A DNA stretch of 64,000 nt from Candidula unifasciata (taxonomy: Eukaryota; Mollusca; Gastropoda; Stylommatophora; Geomitridae): positions 418,501-482,500 of the forward strand of contig CAJHNH020002557.1 in the NCBI GenBank assembly GCA_905116865.2, in the 5' to 3' direction. This document shows positions 20,795 through 31,989 of the stretch, piece by piece. The notes beneath the pieces are model-generated. The model ran no database searches. It was not told the DNA's origin and saw only the letters and a list, made by a program, of their open reading frames with translations. The translations under genes were made by a program, and so were the position numbers. Every line of letters starts with the position of its first letter. The stretch's first letter is position 1.

Positions 20795-21825
20795 AAAATT
20801 TTTGCCTCCTAGGGTCAAATTTTAATTAATTATAGTTTATTATATCTGCCTATGTGTAATTAAAAGTCATAACAACAAAGAGTATCATAGTAGGTGGCAT
20901 AAGCGTTTTTGTCAAAACGTGTTCTCATTTCTATTACAACTATTTGAATTTTGATTCATCCCATTCTAAGTTTAGCTCCTGTGGACAAACGTTAATTAAT
21001 TACAGTTTAATATAGTTTTCTATATGTAATTAAAAAGCATAACAACAGAGAGAATTATAGTAGGTGACATAAGCGTTTCTGTCAAAACTTATTCTTTCTT
21101 ATTTAAATGATTTCAGCTGTTTATGTCCTGCGTCTTTCTTTTAGGGTCAACCATTTCTGGGGTCAAACGTCCATTAATTATAGTTTATTACATGACAATG
21201 TGTAATTAAATTAAAAGTCATAACAAAAAATATTACTATCGCATATTGCAGTATTGTCTGTACTTTCTGTTTAATGGGCACAACGTTTTTGCATCTTGCG
21301 TGATTCTTTTTAAAGTTTACCTCCTAGACCCAATCTTTAATTAGTTATAGTTTATTTTATTTTCTATCTGCAATTAAAAGTCAGAGCAAAAATAGTGGAT
21401 ACTATATGTTATCACAGTGTTCATTATTTTGAAATAGTCTCAGCCATTATGTCTTGTGTCAATATTTTCGAAATGTGACCTCATTATGCCAAGCTTTAAT
21501 TATCTGTAGTATATTCCATAGTTCTAAGCGTCATTAGAAGTCATAACACCTACATGTTAAATTTAGCTTTTGTTTGTTAATAGATACTTTATTAGCACAT
21601 CTTTTTAAGTCTATTGAAATTTAACTCTTAATGTTAAACTTTAATTGTTTATAGTTTATTGCAGTTTGTTAAGGGTAATTAAAAGCGAGAACAAAAAGAG
21701 TGTTGATACTATAGTGTATATGTTATTATCAAATTTGTCCAGTTTCGTATACTGGTTGAATCTCTTATCGTTACTTTTGCAATTTACCTCCTAACCTCAA
21801 ACTGTAATTAATTATGGTTACCACA
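20795..21825. repeat. Degenerate tandem repeat of about 165-180 bp period
   Basis: A block with 'TTAATTAATTATAGTTTATT' followed by 'GTAATTAAAAGTCATAACAA' recurs near 20822, 20995, 21173, 21331, 21498, 21643 and, in part, 21805. Each is preceded by a 'CCTCCTA' or similar motif. About six diverged units; it begins about 75-100 bp upstream of the MTA promoter region. Confidence 0.75.
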
Positions 21826-22049
21826 GAATGGTAAACGAGTGCTACAGGCATGCTGTTCACATGCATTGAGATATGCCAGGTTTGCCAGGTTGGCATTCCA
21901 ATGGAAACAAAGCTGTGTGGAACAGAAGACGTGCGTCCCTCCACAGACATCATAGAGACATGCTGTCTTCTCGTATGAAAATCTCTGGCAGTGAGAACGA
22001 AAAGAAGAAGAAATATAGTTTATTATACTTTTCTATCCAACCTAAAATG

Positions 22050-22140
22050 AATGTACCGGCTAAAATCCTGGGAAGTAAAGGTCGCCTTCGTGATGTTCAC
22101 CACATCAGACCGATTGGTCTTAAACAAACGAGTCCAGTTT
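22050..22140 (+). repeat. SINE family S2, core fragment
   Basis: 'CTGGGAAGTAAAGGTCGCC', 'GTGATGTTCACCACATCAGA' and 'CCGATTGGTCT' match the S2 core. Both ends are missing. Confidence 0.65.
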
Positions 22141-22980
22141 CATTTGCACGATGTCCCTTTTGCATACACTTTTCTGCAAGTAATGGAAGCCACAACAAAA
22201 GGGGTGGCGGTACGTGTAATAATATGATTTTGTTTAAATAGGTTCCTTCTTGTTTATTTAAAAATAACTGTTTGAATCGTCCATTATTCTTCTCACATTT
22301 TACCGCCGAATATCAAACTGTCGAAAGATCCCATGACGGGCCAGTTTGGCTTTTTGTGGAAAACCAAGCGGGGCGGATCAATGGAGGACATTGTTTATTT
22401 TGTGTATTTTGTTCGTAGTTGTAACATTGTCTGTGTGAGCAATGTGCTTATGAAGGCTTCAAAGCTGCAACGTTCTCTTTTAGTTTGTGACTGTGGTAAT
22501 GTGAAGCTGGCTAGTTCTGTTTTTCGTTTCATTTGATATCTTTTCAACTGAGGACTTGCGTCGCACCTCAACCGTCACAGAGGATTGCGGCTTTCTAATC
22601 AGACAATCAGTGGTAGAGAGAACTAATTGCAGAAGAATACACTATAATTCAATATACTTTATAACATTTCTCAAAATACAATTAAAAGTAATTCCCCCCC
22701 CCCTCCCCCATTCAAAGTCATATTACATGTCATAATCGTATCTGTTAAAATGGTAATACTTTATCACGTGTTAGTTCATGATGTTTATTGCCATTTTTTA
22801 CCCTTTTTGTTTTTAATTACACAGTTAATACATCACAATATCAGAATTTAACTTTTAGACTTATACTTTAATTATAATTATTTAAATACACTTAATTTAT
22901 AAAACTAAATACTGAGCCAAAATAAAATGGTGTATTAATACATGATAGTATTGTTCTGTCAGAATCTTAGAAAAGAACTA
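22141..22980. other. Intergenic DNA, nothing recognised
   Basis: Two short plus frames (to 22241 and 22333-22536) have no family resemblance. The right half is AT-rich with a C run at 22696-22710. Confidence 0.4.
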
Positions 22981-22989
22981 CTTATAAAT

Positions 22990-23530
22990 CTTTATCCACT
23001 TTGGACGACAAGTGGCCCGGGGTAGTGCTTGCAGTAGTGGGAACATCTTTAGTGCAAGACAGCCTAACATATGACACCACAACATCTAGCATGAGAATGG
23101 AGGTGGAGGCGGTAACTGCAACTCTCCGGTGGCTAGAGAACAAGATGCATACACATGTCCTAATTGTAACAGACTCTGAAAGTATGCTGAAAAAGGTGAA
23201 GACAGGGATGCTTCGAGCAGAGTGGCTAGCTTCACTGAAAAGGTCACGGGTGGTGAGCATACTTTGAATCTTTTCTCTAGGCTATGCCGATGTGGTGGGC
23301 GATGAACAGGCAGACAGATTGGCTGGATCCGCACCACTGGGTGGTGAATTGATACATGACAAGGCAGATGTGGTCAAGGCCCTTTGGGAACAAGCAACGA
23401 AACCAGTAGAGATAGAAGATTTTTATGGCCTGGAGAGAATGAGGTACCTGGGTGTAACCAGAGTGTCTGGCCGGCTCACTACACTCAGAGGAAAGGCAAG
23501 ACAGACTTTTAACCATAAAACGGGCTAAAT
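22990..23530 (+). mobile_element. LINE fragment, RNase H domain
   Basis: The first frame contains 'EVEAVTATLRWLE' and 'VLIVTDSESMLKKVKTGMLR'. After a frame break near 23280, 'GDEQADRLAGSAPLGGELIH' continues to 'LRGKARQTFNHKTG'. This is a type I RNase H followed by the C-terminal part of a non-LTR ORF2. Related fragments lie at 26880, 36480 and 37000. Confidence 0.8.
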
Positions 23531-23629
23531 TCAATAGGAGGAAGAAATAGGAGAAATGTCTGGGCAACCACCGGTATCAACAGAGAAGATGTCGCTATAC
23601 TGGAAATATTTTGAGGTGAGATGAGCAAA

Positions 23630-23838
23630 GAATCAACAAACAGTCACTGAGATGGGAAATAAAAGGACTAAGAAGACGTCCAAGAGAAACTCTGAAGCGA
23701 ACGGTGATGAGAGAGACCAGAGCTACTGGACTGGATTCAATCCATGATATTGAAGTGATTGCACATGTGAAATATAATGTGCACAACAAGAGAAGGAGGA
23801 TTGAGTTTGAACAACGGACCAACATCATGGCATACGGT
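23630..23838 (+). mobile_element. LINE 3' end, second family
   Basis: One frame reads 'RRRPRETLKRTVMRETRATG' then 'LDSIHDIEVIAHVKYN', the GRPRxTW-type C-terminal tail typical of mollusc and fish LINE ORF2s. Flanked on the right by a SINE S3. Confidence 0.6.
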
Positions 23839-23844
23839 TAGTAA

Positions 23845-24205
23845 CCCATAAGTGCTTCGTTCTTCTAACTCAAGTCTGAGTCCGAAGAAGCTTAGCACAG
23901 TGCACAGGCTCTTTAGCACCGACGAAGATCCTGAAATACTTTGGGGAGATTTTTAAGTCCAAATTTTGCCCGGGCAGCGCCGTTAAGCTACTCTTTTCAA
24001 TTTCCAACTGCCAAGAGATTTTTTTACGTGCGCATTAATGCACACGGGCGTCCGATCTCACTACCCAGAGACCAGGAGAAATTACCAGAAGTCCAAGTCC
24101 ACGTGAGAAAATTCCAGCCCTTACCGGGGATTGAACCCGGAACCTCCAGCACTCGAGGCGGACACCATGTCTCGAGACCACACAGCTCCCTACCAGGAGA
24201 ACGAA
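23845..24205 (-). repeat. tRNA-derived SINE, family S3
   Basis: The minus strand starts near 24200 with a tRNA-like head (GTGGTCTCGAGACATGG and box B GGGTTCAATCCC) and ends near 23850 with 'AGAACGAAGCACTTATGG'. It matches 48195-48600 and 43800-44115. Confidence 0.8.
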
Positions 24206-24242
24206 TGAATGGAATACATGACAGTAGTTAAATATCATCACA

Positions 24243-24302
24243 AGTAAGTCAGTTTTACCCCAGCTGCCCTTCTTTTCTAGGTCGTCAGGCTGAAAGGGTT
24301 AA
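24243..24302. repeat. TTAA-ended DNA transposon end (piggyBac-like?)
   Basis: 'TCAGGCTGAAAGGGTTAA' and about 60 bp inside it match, inverted, the sequence at 49224-49290. The TTAA border suggests a piggyBac-type or other TTAA-target MITE end. Confidence 0.4.
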
Positions 24303-24499
24303 TTACTTGCTCATCAACGATATTAGAACTCGAAAATAAATGAATGGCGTGTTCTTTAACTACACTGGGGGAGGGGGGAAGGGCAGTGATGCAGTGGAAA
24401 TTTATAGCAACACATTTCAGTCACTCAACATGTCTAAAACTATTAAATCAAAAAATATCTACAAATATAGTTATTATTAACCATGCCGTCCGCATGTGG

Positions 24500-24790
24500 G
24501 ATATTAGTTAGTTAGTCTTTCATCTTGTGTCGAGTGCGGCACATAGGGCAGAGGTCATGACTCTCCATGCATGGCTGTTCGTTGCAATCTGTTGTAGGTC
24601 TTGGATGTTTGAGTGGCCCATGAGCGAGCCTTCCCTGATGATAGTTCTACGTAGGGTTTCTCTTGGTCTTCCACGAGATCTTTTCCCCTGTGGTGTCCAA
24701 ATGAGGGCTGGTAAGGAAGTCTTGATTTATCCATTCTAAGGGCGTAGCCGACATAGTTCCAGCGGCGTTTTCGTATAAAAGACGAGGGAT
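24500..24790 (-). mobile_element. LINE 3' end with RGRPRETLRRT tail
   Basis: The minus strand first reads 'RKRRWNYVGYALRMDKSRLP'. After a one-base frameshift near 24690 it reads 'GKRSRGRPRETLRRTI', 'GSLMGHSNIQDLQQIA' and 'WRVMTSALC', then a stop. This is the end of a non-LTR ORF2. Confidence 0.75.
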
Positions 24791-24796
24791 ATAATT

Positions 24797-24995
24797 TTTC
24801 GTTATTTGAAGTCCCACCCTGGCTTTTGCCGAGGCCCTAAATATAATCGGGTCATAAGTGTGGCCAAGCGGCTTAACGGAGTTTCTGGGACCTCCCCACA
24901 GGTGATCCTCATCCGCATGGTGACACTTTGTGTCACCATGTGTTTGTCGCTTGTGGGATATCCTGGTGGGGTGCAACTTACACACATTCACACAT
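24797..24995 (-). repeat. Repeat family B copy 1
   Basis: Family B (about 200 bp): 'ACCCCACCAGGACATCACAC', 'GATGACACAAAGTGCCACCA', 'GCGGATGAGGATCACC' and 'GAGAGGTCCCAGAAAC'. This copy is inverted relative to the others. Its plus strand has a tRNA-like 'GTGTGGCCAAGCGGCTTAA'. Confidence 0.7.
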
Positions 24996-25082
24996 GTCTA
25001 CGAATATAATTTTACACGTTTGCCTGTTTTCAAACTAATTCCTTGACTTTTATCAAACGGAATAATGATGACAAGTCAGTCA

Positions 25083-25240
25083 GATTCAACCCCCTCAGGA
25101 CATTCACCAGGTTCCACCACGCGGATGAGGATCACCCGGGGGAGAGGTCCCAGAAACCCCTTTCAACCGTTAGTTTGTTATATGAGAACTCCCAAATTCA
25201 GCCGGGGTAGGGTTTTGAAATAACGAAAAATTGCGTCCCG
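25083..25240 (+). repeat. Repeat family B copy 2
   Basis: 'ACCCCCTCAGGACATTCACC', 'GCGGATGAGGATCACCCGG' and 'GGTAGGGTTTTGAAATAACG'. About 5 kb upstream of the MTA start. Confidence 0.65.
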
Positions 25241-25264
25241 TATCGAGACGACAGATACATGATG

Positions 25265-25445
25265 ATATTTTCAACCCCACCAGGACAGTCACCGAGAGTA
25301 AACACTCGATGACACAAAGTGCCACCCTGCGGATGAGGATCACCCGGGGAGAGGTCCCAGAAACCCTGTTCAGCCCATAGGTTGGGTTACATTAGCACCC
25401 CCGGCAACAGCTAGGGTGGGGCTTTAAAACAACGAAATTTCGTCC
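25265..25445 (+). repeat. Repeat family B copy 3
   Basis: 'ACCCCACCAGGACAGTCACC', 'CGATGACACAAAGTGCCACC' and 'GAGAGGTCCCAGAAACCCTG'. In direct orientation with copy 2. Confidence 0.7.
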
Positions 25446-25774
25446 GACATTGGAGCGGGCAGTTTTACTGAAACGGGATAATTTGTGGTCCAACGTTGGA
25501 GTGGACAGTTTTATTGAAACGAGACTGTCCTGGTGAAAAAAAAAAACGGACGTATGGTCACCCTACTCAATTGGGGAAAAGGTTAGCAGAAGTTTGTCTT
25601 CAAACGTCAACTTCTGTCCAGTCCTCCTTCTACATGCGCGTTTATTTCTTGGGTTTCACTAGCGGCAGTTACGTGTAGGTCTGAGTGCCAACGAGGAAGC
25701 AGAAATTATTTTCCAGTTGTTTCCCTTGAAATGTATGTCGCCTTAAGGTTCTATTCGCGCCAAAACCTCACAGG

Positions 25775-26165
25775 GAGCTGCCGTAATGTAGTGGCTGTAC
25801 GCTAACCTTAAATAAAATAAAATTGTGTGCCGTCTCTGCAGTAAAAGTTGGCTATAGTTTACCAATGTTGTTTTGGTGTCAGAAAACCACAAGGACAGTT
25901 TTTTTTTTTTTTAAACCTGTCCACGGTGGGGAACGAACCCTAGACCTCGAGGATCATTGAATTGTTAACTGCATTCGCCAGCTTCTTAACCCAAAGGTCT
26001 GAGTTCAAATCCGCATCGAACCTTTTTTTTTTCTATAAAATTGACATTAGTTTACAGGTTGACGTCGCACACAGTGGGTACGAGGTAATCTCCTGGGAAG
26101 TAAAGGCAATCGGCGTGATGATGACAGAATCAGCGTCAAATGCAGACAGATCATGTACCCCTTAA
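25775..26165 (+). repeat. SINE family S2 composite
   Basis: An S2-like head ('CGTAATGTAGTGGCTGTACG', 25783-25802) is followed at 25915-26010 by tRNA-like modules ('GGGGAACGAACCCTAGACC', 'GAGTTCAAATCC') and, at 26090, by the S2 core 'GGGAAGTAAAGGCAATCGG'. Probably nested or rearranged SINEs. Confidence 0.45.
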
Positions 26166-26184
26166 TGATGAAGCCAACAGGAAT

Positions 26185-26430
26185 CTAAGCGCTTTGAAAT
26201 TGATAGTACCACAGTAGTATTTGCTGTGGATGTTCGGCCATCGTGGTGTTGAATCCTAAAACAGTGAGAATTGTTTGTGGATGGGTATATTTTAATATTG
26301 TTCTTGTTGTCTGCATGTTGAATCCTGAGTTAGGAACCGACATCACAACACTCGGCACATTCTCATAAGCACTCCTTCCTATCTTCAGCAGCAAGCAGAG
26401 TTCTAATTCCTATAGCGCCAGTCACATTCT
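26185..26430 (-). mobile_element. LINE ORF2 tail fragment
   Basis: The minus strand reads 'TGAIGIRTLLAAEDRKECL' then 'ECAECCDVGS', corresponding to 'TSTIGIRTLHLLLKMGTG' at 37340-37400 on the plus strand. Frame stops are present. Confidence 0.55.
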
Positions 26431-26666
26431 TCTTCTTCTCCTTCTTCTTCTTCTTCTTCTTCTTGTTCTTCTTCTTGTTCTTCTTCTTCTTCTTCTTCTT
26501 CTTCTTCTTCTTCTTCTTCTTCTTCTTCTTCTTCTTCTTCTTCTTCTTCTTCTTCTTCTTCTTCTTCTTCTTCTTCTTTTTCTTCTTCTTCTTCTTCTTC
26601 TTCTTCTTCTTCTTCTTCTTCTTCTTCTTCTTCTTCTTCTTCTTCTTCTTCTTCTTCTTCTTCTTC
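26427..26666. repeat. (TTC)n microsatellite, about 80 units
   Basis: An almost pure TTC/GAA tract of about 240 bp. It directly adjoins 'GCGTTCACCTGCTG', the 3' end of a reversed family A element, so it is that element's expanded GAA tail. Long open poly-Phe and poly-Lys frames here are artefacts. Confidence 0.95.
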
Positions 26667-26825
26667 GCGTTCACCTGCTGTTTAACATATCTAACCTAAC
26701 TGAATGCAGATTGTTGGTTCCCTGCCCCTCAGTCGACTCTTACGACATGCCTAATGGGGGGGGGGGGGGGGGCAGCAGGTCTCTTCTTGTTTTCACCACA
26801 ACTGGGCCTCGGAACCCACACGGGA
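26667..26825 (-). repeat. Family A repeat, internally deleted
   Basis: Keeps both family ends ('GCGTTCACCTGCTGT' at the left, 'GGAACCCACACGGGA' at the right) and 'GACTCTTACGACATGCCTAA'. The middle is missing, and a G run sits at 26756-26772. Confidence 0.75.
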
Positions 26826-26879
26826 AATTAACATTCTGATTAATATATATATATCCGTCTCGCTATCCCATTGGTCAGA

Positions 26880-27110
26880 TCATCTTGTGTCATTCTTCTC
26901 AGCACCTTTCTCCTCAGACCGTAATGATTTGTGCCTGCGCACTGTTCACTAGCACCCAAAGGACATTTACAGCCTCTAGTTGGTTATGCATTAATTCACC
27001 ATCAGGGGGTGCAGAACCAGACAAACTGTATGGCTGTTCGTTTACTAACGCACCGGCATACCCTGCAGTGACTGCCCCCACCTCCATGGTTATTGTCTGT
27101 GTCACTCCCT
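26880..27110 (-). mobile_element. LINE fragment, RNase H end
   Basis: Minus-strand 'GYAGALVNEQPYSLSGSA' and 'PPDGELMHNQLEAVNVLW' match the 'GDEQADRLAGSAPLGGELIH' segment of the 23-kb LINE. Short, degraded. Confidence 0.6.
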
Positions 27111-27116
27111 TTTATC

Positions 27117-27395
27117 CCCGTGTGGATTCCAGGTAATATTGTGGTGAAAACAAAAGAAGACCCACTGCCTTACCAACAAGCATGTCGTAAGAGTGGACTA
27201 ACTGGGGTTTCCTTCATAGTCGGAGTGTATCTGCATGAGAGGCAAGGAGTCAACTATCTGCATACAGATAAGTCAAATCTGCAAAATGGATGTGTACGCA
27301 ACACGCAGGTTCTGAAACAAATATTAGAGGTGGACGAACAACCATATATTTCTGCCGGGGTTTACAGCAGGTAAACGTGAAGAAGAAGGGGGAGG
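27117..27395 (+). repeat. Family A repeat, near full length, forward
   Basis: From 'CCGTGTGGATTCCAGG' to 'TAAACGTGAAGAAGAAGG'. It adjoins the LINE fragment at 26880-27110. The tail continues into purine-rich DNA to about 27445. Confidence 0.8.
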
Positions 27396-27564
27396 AGGGG
27401 GAGAAGAAGATGAAGAATGAGAAGGAAACGGGAGGGGGGGGGGAGAGAAGAAATCTGTGTTGCAGAAGTGCATCGACTTCAATTGCTCGATTGTGTAGTA
27501 TAGTGTAATGCAGTAACTTTAAGGTGACGACGAATGTAACCCAACCATACTGAACAAGTAACAC

Positions 27565-27915
27565 AGTTATCCCACAACAGTGTTATCACAATCGACTTCA
27601 CTGCAAATTTGGCATTCCCAGCAGTGCTCAGTCCCCCGATGCAGCAGCCACTCCAAGGTACTTTTGATGATTGTAGATACCAGGAGCTGGTTACAATGTC
27701 TCCTGTCTCGGTCTAGAATGCGACATAGACGTGTTTTACTATGCTTTATTCCCAAGTCACGTAATCGTGCAAGTGTCAGTTTCCTCGTTATCTGCTAACT
27801 TAGCCCGCACAGAGCTGATATCATCTCTGTACATTCTTCCTTCCAGGTGGGTTGGTGCACTGCTTGCCAGTTGGTCCACTCGTTCTTTGCCTCTCACACC
27901 GGCATCGCCAGGTGT
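27565..27915 (-). mobile_element. LINE fragment, RNase H and zinc knuckle
   Basis: The minus strand reads 'GDAGVRGKERVDQLASSAP'. After a frame change it reads 'LGIKHSKTRLCRILDRDRRH' and 'LHRGTEHCWECQICSE'. Non-LTR ORF2 C-terminal region, different from the 23-kb family. Confidence 0.7.
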
Positions 27916-28194
27916 ACAGCTCCAGGTGAGGTAGGTAGGTCCGGTTTCCGAACGCTCACTGCTAGCTCAGAGAGAATACTACTTGTTGCGATTTTCTAAA
28001 AGCGTGATACGAATTGTGGTTAACTCCTTGTTTGCCTTGACACCGGATCAGATTTAAGTCTCAGACGTGACGGGAATAAACCAAGAGTCTTGTGGGATCC
28101 ACTCAGTGTCGTAAAATGGGTTCTATTATTTTCAGAATAGTCTGGGAATGGAGGGCAGCTAGAAAGGAAACTGTAAGCTTCTATTCCTTACTTC

Positions 28195-28206
28195 GCATCA
28201 TCATCG

Positions 28207-28241
<35 letters not shown>

Positions 28242-28470
28242 TTCTTCTTCCTTTCTTTTCTTTTTCTTCTTCTTTTTCTTATTCTTCTCCTACCGATTCT
28301 GTGTCGAGGGAGATATAAAGTTCTGCTCTTTGCCCTTCTGGCCGCCTCGACCATAGTCAGACCGTGCGGTTGTAGAGTTTCTCTGATGTTATCTTTCCAT
28401 GTTGTTCTTGGTCTACCTCAGGCTCTTCACCTATCTCCTCTTTTTGTGTATCCCTTGAATATTATCGCAG
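28195..28470 (-). mobile_element. LINE 3' end with microsatellite tail
   Basis: Minus-strand 'GRPRTTWKDNIRETLQPHG' and 'LTMVEAARRAKSRTLY' end in GAA and GAT trinucleotide repeats (28195-28290), a typical simple tail for these elements. Confidence 0.7.
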
Positions 28471-28599
28471 GAATTCTCATGTGGGCAAATTATTTCATAT
28501 ACTGGGACGGCAATGGCAGACGATAATGATGATGAGCCCACTGGCTGGAGTCGCAATATGTTAGGGTTGGGGTTGGGGTTCCACTCCCGATTAGTTAGT

Positions 28600-28960
28600 T
28601 AGTTAGACTTTCCTCTTTGAACCCAGGACGGCGCATAGGGCAGAGGTCAAAGCTCTTCATGTCTGGCCATCTGCTTTAGGTCTTTGATGTTTGTTAGGTT
28701 CTACGGAGAGTCTCTCTTGGTCTTCCTCGTTTTCTTTTCCTTTCCGGTGTCCATATAAGGGCATGGTGGGGAAGTCTGGTCTTATCCATTCTGAGTGCAT
28801 GGCCGACTTAGTTCCAGCGGCGCATTCTCATATAACTGGATACATTGTCTTGCTTGGTCTCCAGTGGAGATTTAATATTCTTCTAAGACATTTGTTCTCA
28901 GAATTGTCTTTTTTTATATATATCTAAAGCTGCCGTTACTTTCCAACACTCGCACCCACA
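28600..28960 (-). mobile_element. LINE 3' end, relative of the 24.5-kb copy
   Basis: The minus strand reads 'GHRKGKRKRGRPRETLRRT', then in another frame 'TNIKDLKQMA' and 'LPYAPSWVQRGK'. Same family as 24500-24790, with several frame breaks. Confidence 0.65.
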
Positions 28961-29029
28961 AGTTAGCAGTAGAATCACACAAGAGTTGAAGATCTTCAGT
29001 TTTCAGTGATTGCTGAGTGTCTTTGACTT

Positions 29030-29670
29030 CCAGATGTTTGGCAGTTTGTAAAAGGAAATAGATGCCAGTGCGATTCTAGATGATATTTCTGGTGCTGAGG
29101 TCCCTATTAATGTCATTTTACTTCCCAGGTTAAAATTACCTGGTATACGAACACTAATCTCCAAACTAGGCAGTCGGTGTGAGGTAACTATGCAATGGAT
29201 ACCTTCCCACTGTGGAGTTCCTGGCAACGAAAGAGCTGATAAACTAGCTAAGGAAGGTGCACCGGAAAAACAACTTGACATACCAGTCTCTTGTCAACAT
29301 AAGAAGAAAATAATTAAAATAAATCAGGAAGCCACCAAAACTGGCAGGAGATGATTACCATTTATTATAGTCAGACCAGAGCAAGTTATTATTCTACGGC
29401 TTAGAACGGGACACAATCAACTTCGCAATCACATGTACACAAAATTTAAATCAGCGAATCAGCCATGGGCTCTTGTGGATTGGCACCTGAGACAACAAAT
29501 GATGTCCTCCAAGACTGTCCCAAATACAACATATCAAGGCTACACTTTTGGCCAAGAGAAACACCGGTTCAGGCCAAAATGAATAGGTCGCTGAGTGAAT
29601 TACAAAAGACAGTGAAGTTTATGCTAGAGATACCATTGCAGATATAGATAATTTCAAGCGAACGAAAGAA
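29030..29670 (+). mobile_element. LINE fragment: RNase H, zinc knuckle, GAA tail
   Basis: 'VTMQWIPSHCGVPGNERADK' (29188-29250) is the RNase H C-terminal motif. 'RLRTGHNQLRNHMYTKF' follows, and then, in another frame, 'CGLAPETTNDVLQDCPKYN' and 'MNRSLSELQKTVKFMLEIPL'. The end is followed by 'GCGAACGAAAGAAGAAGC', the same tail as the 18-kb LINE. Confidence 0.82.
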
Positions 29671-29989
29671 GAAGCAGAACTTTCCAGATATATGAAGCTC
29701 CGATTAGTGCACATTTAACAATTAAAAAGTCGAAACCAGAAGTTTCGGTCCTTAAGAAAATATTACACAATGTATGGAACAAAAAAGAAAGAAAAAAAAA
29801 AAAAAAAGAAAAGAAAAACGAAGGCACGTGAAATATTAAGATAACATTACAAATCATGCTACTCGTACAACAACCCACGTCCGGCTGTATATTAAATAGA
29901 GAAGGCCGTGAACAACCATACTGGAGAGACAAGTTAGAGCAAGAGGTAGACAGCGATACAATCTCCTTATTCAGTTTTGTTTGCCCTCT

Positions 29990-30135
29990 CATGCTGTGTT
30001 GTGGTTTACAGCTAGGCTGGGATATACGCGAATTTTGGCCCAACACACAGGGTTAATTAGTCGCCGATTACTGCATGTTTGTTAAGTGAGTCCCCCCCCC
30101 CCCCCACTCTAAAGGGGTCCATGAACCCAAACGGG
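29990..30135 (-). repeat. Family A-related repeat (A2)
   Basis: 'GGTTTACAGCTAGGCTGGGA', 'TTAATTAGTCGCCGATTACT' and 'CATGAACCCAAACGGGG', a diverged relative of family A. Similar copies lie at 47800-47910 and 60475-60640. Confidence 0.5.
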
Positions 30136-31020
30136 GCTACCAGGGATTTGAACTGACTTCCCCTGACTTCTAACCTCTGCGCCTGCTACCCCACCCACGT
30201 TATACTGATCATCTAACTGTCAATCATATGCCCCTCCTATGAAAGCTGCAAATTTAAAAAAAACGTACCAGTTAAACTATGATAAATTAATTAAATTAAT
30301 TACCCAACCAAGACAGCACATTAACAGCCACTCAACAACACACTTACACGGGCGCACAACCCGCAACCAGTACAGCGTACATACACACTAGCAGACACAT
30401 AGACGAGCCCACACCGCATTTAACGCAGGCTTTGTCCCGTCTTTCTGCTACCATCTGGGCCGCCTGCCTGCTGGGGGGATTTATTCATTTCTCCAGGTCG
30501 TTCATCGGAGCGAAAGAAAGAAAACATTTCGTGCGCATTTCACCCTGATAGACCCTCAGCCGCTGAAAAAACCCCACTCCCTCCCAACACCTCCATCCGC
30601 CCCTCCCCTCTTCCGTTGAACACTGAACATCAGTCATTCGCGCAAAATCTACATAGCTGCCCAACAGTGCGTTCGTCAGTGTGTTCAAGGCTTGAACCAC
30701 GCCACTCTTATGTTTACCACTATGTGTCTAATTAAAATTATTCAGACATTATTTGTTTTTAAAAATTCAAATAATTAAACAAATATTTGTCCAGATCGAC
30801 GCTACATAATGACCTGGAGAATGGGTTGTTGGTAGAATAAAGACAGTCCATGTAGGAGAGGGTTTACAGTAACATGCAGGCCTATTTATAGAGGTCACTA
30901 GATCTAGATTCCTGCAAAGCAAACGTATGGCGGTGTTCCCCCCTCCCCTCCCCCGAGCCTCCATCGTCTACAGAAAGGTTCACACGTCCACAGTATGGTT
31001 GGTTATGTTTCATGTCTGCG
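30136..31020. other. Intergenic DNA, nothing recognised
   Basis: GC-neutral DNA with a C-rich minus/plus asymmetry at 30540-30620. No exon or element recognised. Confidence 0.35.
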
Positions 31021-31022
31021 TC

Positions 31023-31132
<110 letters not shown>

Positions 31133-31386
31133 TTTTATATATTATATATACACACACGCGCACAAACATAAGTGTGTTTGTGTTTTAGAGTGATAGTTTT
31201 CCCATGGCTACCGTAGAGGTCTGAGGTTCGATTCCCAGAGCAAGGCGTAAGTTGAGCCTCGCTTTGGGAAAAGTAGTCCCAGATCAGTTTAGAAGTATAT
31301 TTTTATAATGCCAATGTTTTACTGGTCAGAAAATTACCAGATGTAGACTTTGATATGAATCGTGTCATTAGTCATTTCATGGCTCG

Positions 31387-31680
31387 CCGTGTGGGTTCCG
31401 AGGCCCTATTATAGGGAAAACAATAATAGACCCACTGCCTACCCAAAAGCATGTCGTAAGAGTCGACTAATTGGGAGCTTTCTTCCAAGTCGAAGTTCAT
31501 TTGCCTGAAGACAAGAAGGCAAGAAGCCAACAAACTGTACACAAATGAGTCAGATCTGTAAAACGGTTGCACACGCAACACTCAGGTTCTGAAAAAGGCC
31601 TGCAGTCCAGAAGTAAGTGGACGAACAACCAGAACTTTCCACCAGAGTTTACAGCTGGTGAACGTGAAGAAGAAGAAGAT
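31387..31680 (+). repeat. Family A repeat, full length, forward
   Basis: From 'CGTGTGGGTTCCGAGGCCC' to 'GGTGAACGTGAAGAAGAAGA'. Very like the copy at 11430-11713. Confidence 0.85.
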
Positions 31681-31989
31681 TATCACGGCAGGCAAAAACA
31701 CCATCGGCTCGCCACTTCGCCCCCCCCCCCCCGGTTGTGGTTCTGTCTGTCTGTCTTGTCTCATTATCAACCTACCTACCTACATGTCTGTTTGTCTGTC
31801 CGTCAGTCAGTAAGTCTCTGTCTCAATGTCAACGTATCTGCCCTCTGTGTTTGTTTATTTGTCTGTTATGGAGTCTTTGCGTCTGTTTGCATACCTGTAA
31901 TCTGTGTGTAACTAGGAGCACACAGTGTTAGAACTGGCAGTCACGGAGAATTAGACTTACATATGACAGACAGAAACTGTCTCAGCAGG

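Noticed and set aside
26363..26699. Open frames of poly-Lys and poly-Phe
   Set aside because: Both are translations of the (TTC)n microsatellite and not genes.
30485..30964. Possible exon in the C-rich stretch of 30.5-30.9 kb
   Set aside because: No conserved motif and no phase-consistent splice pair could be found.
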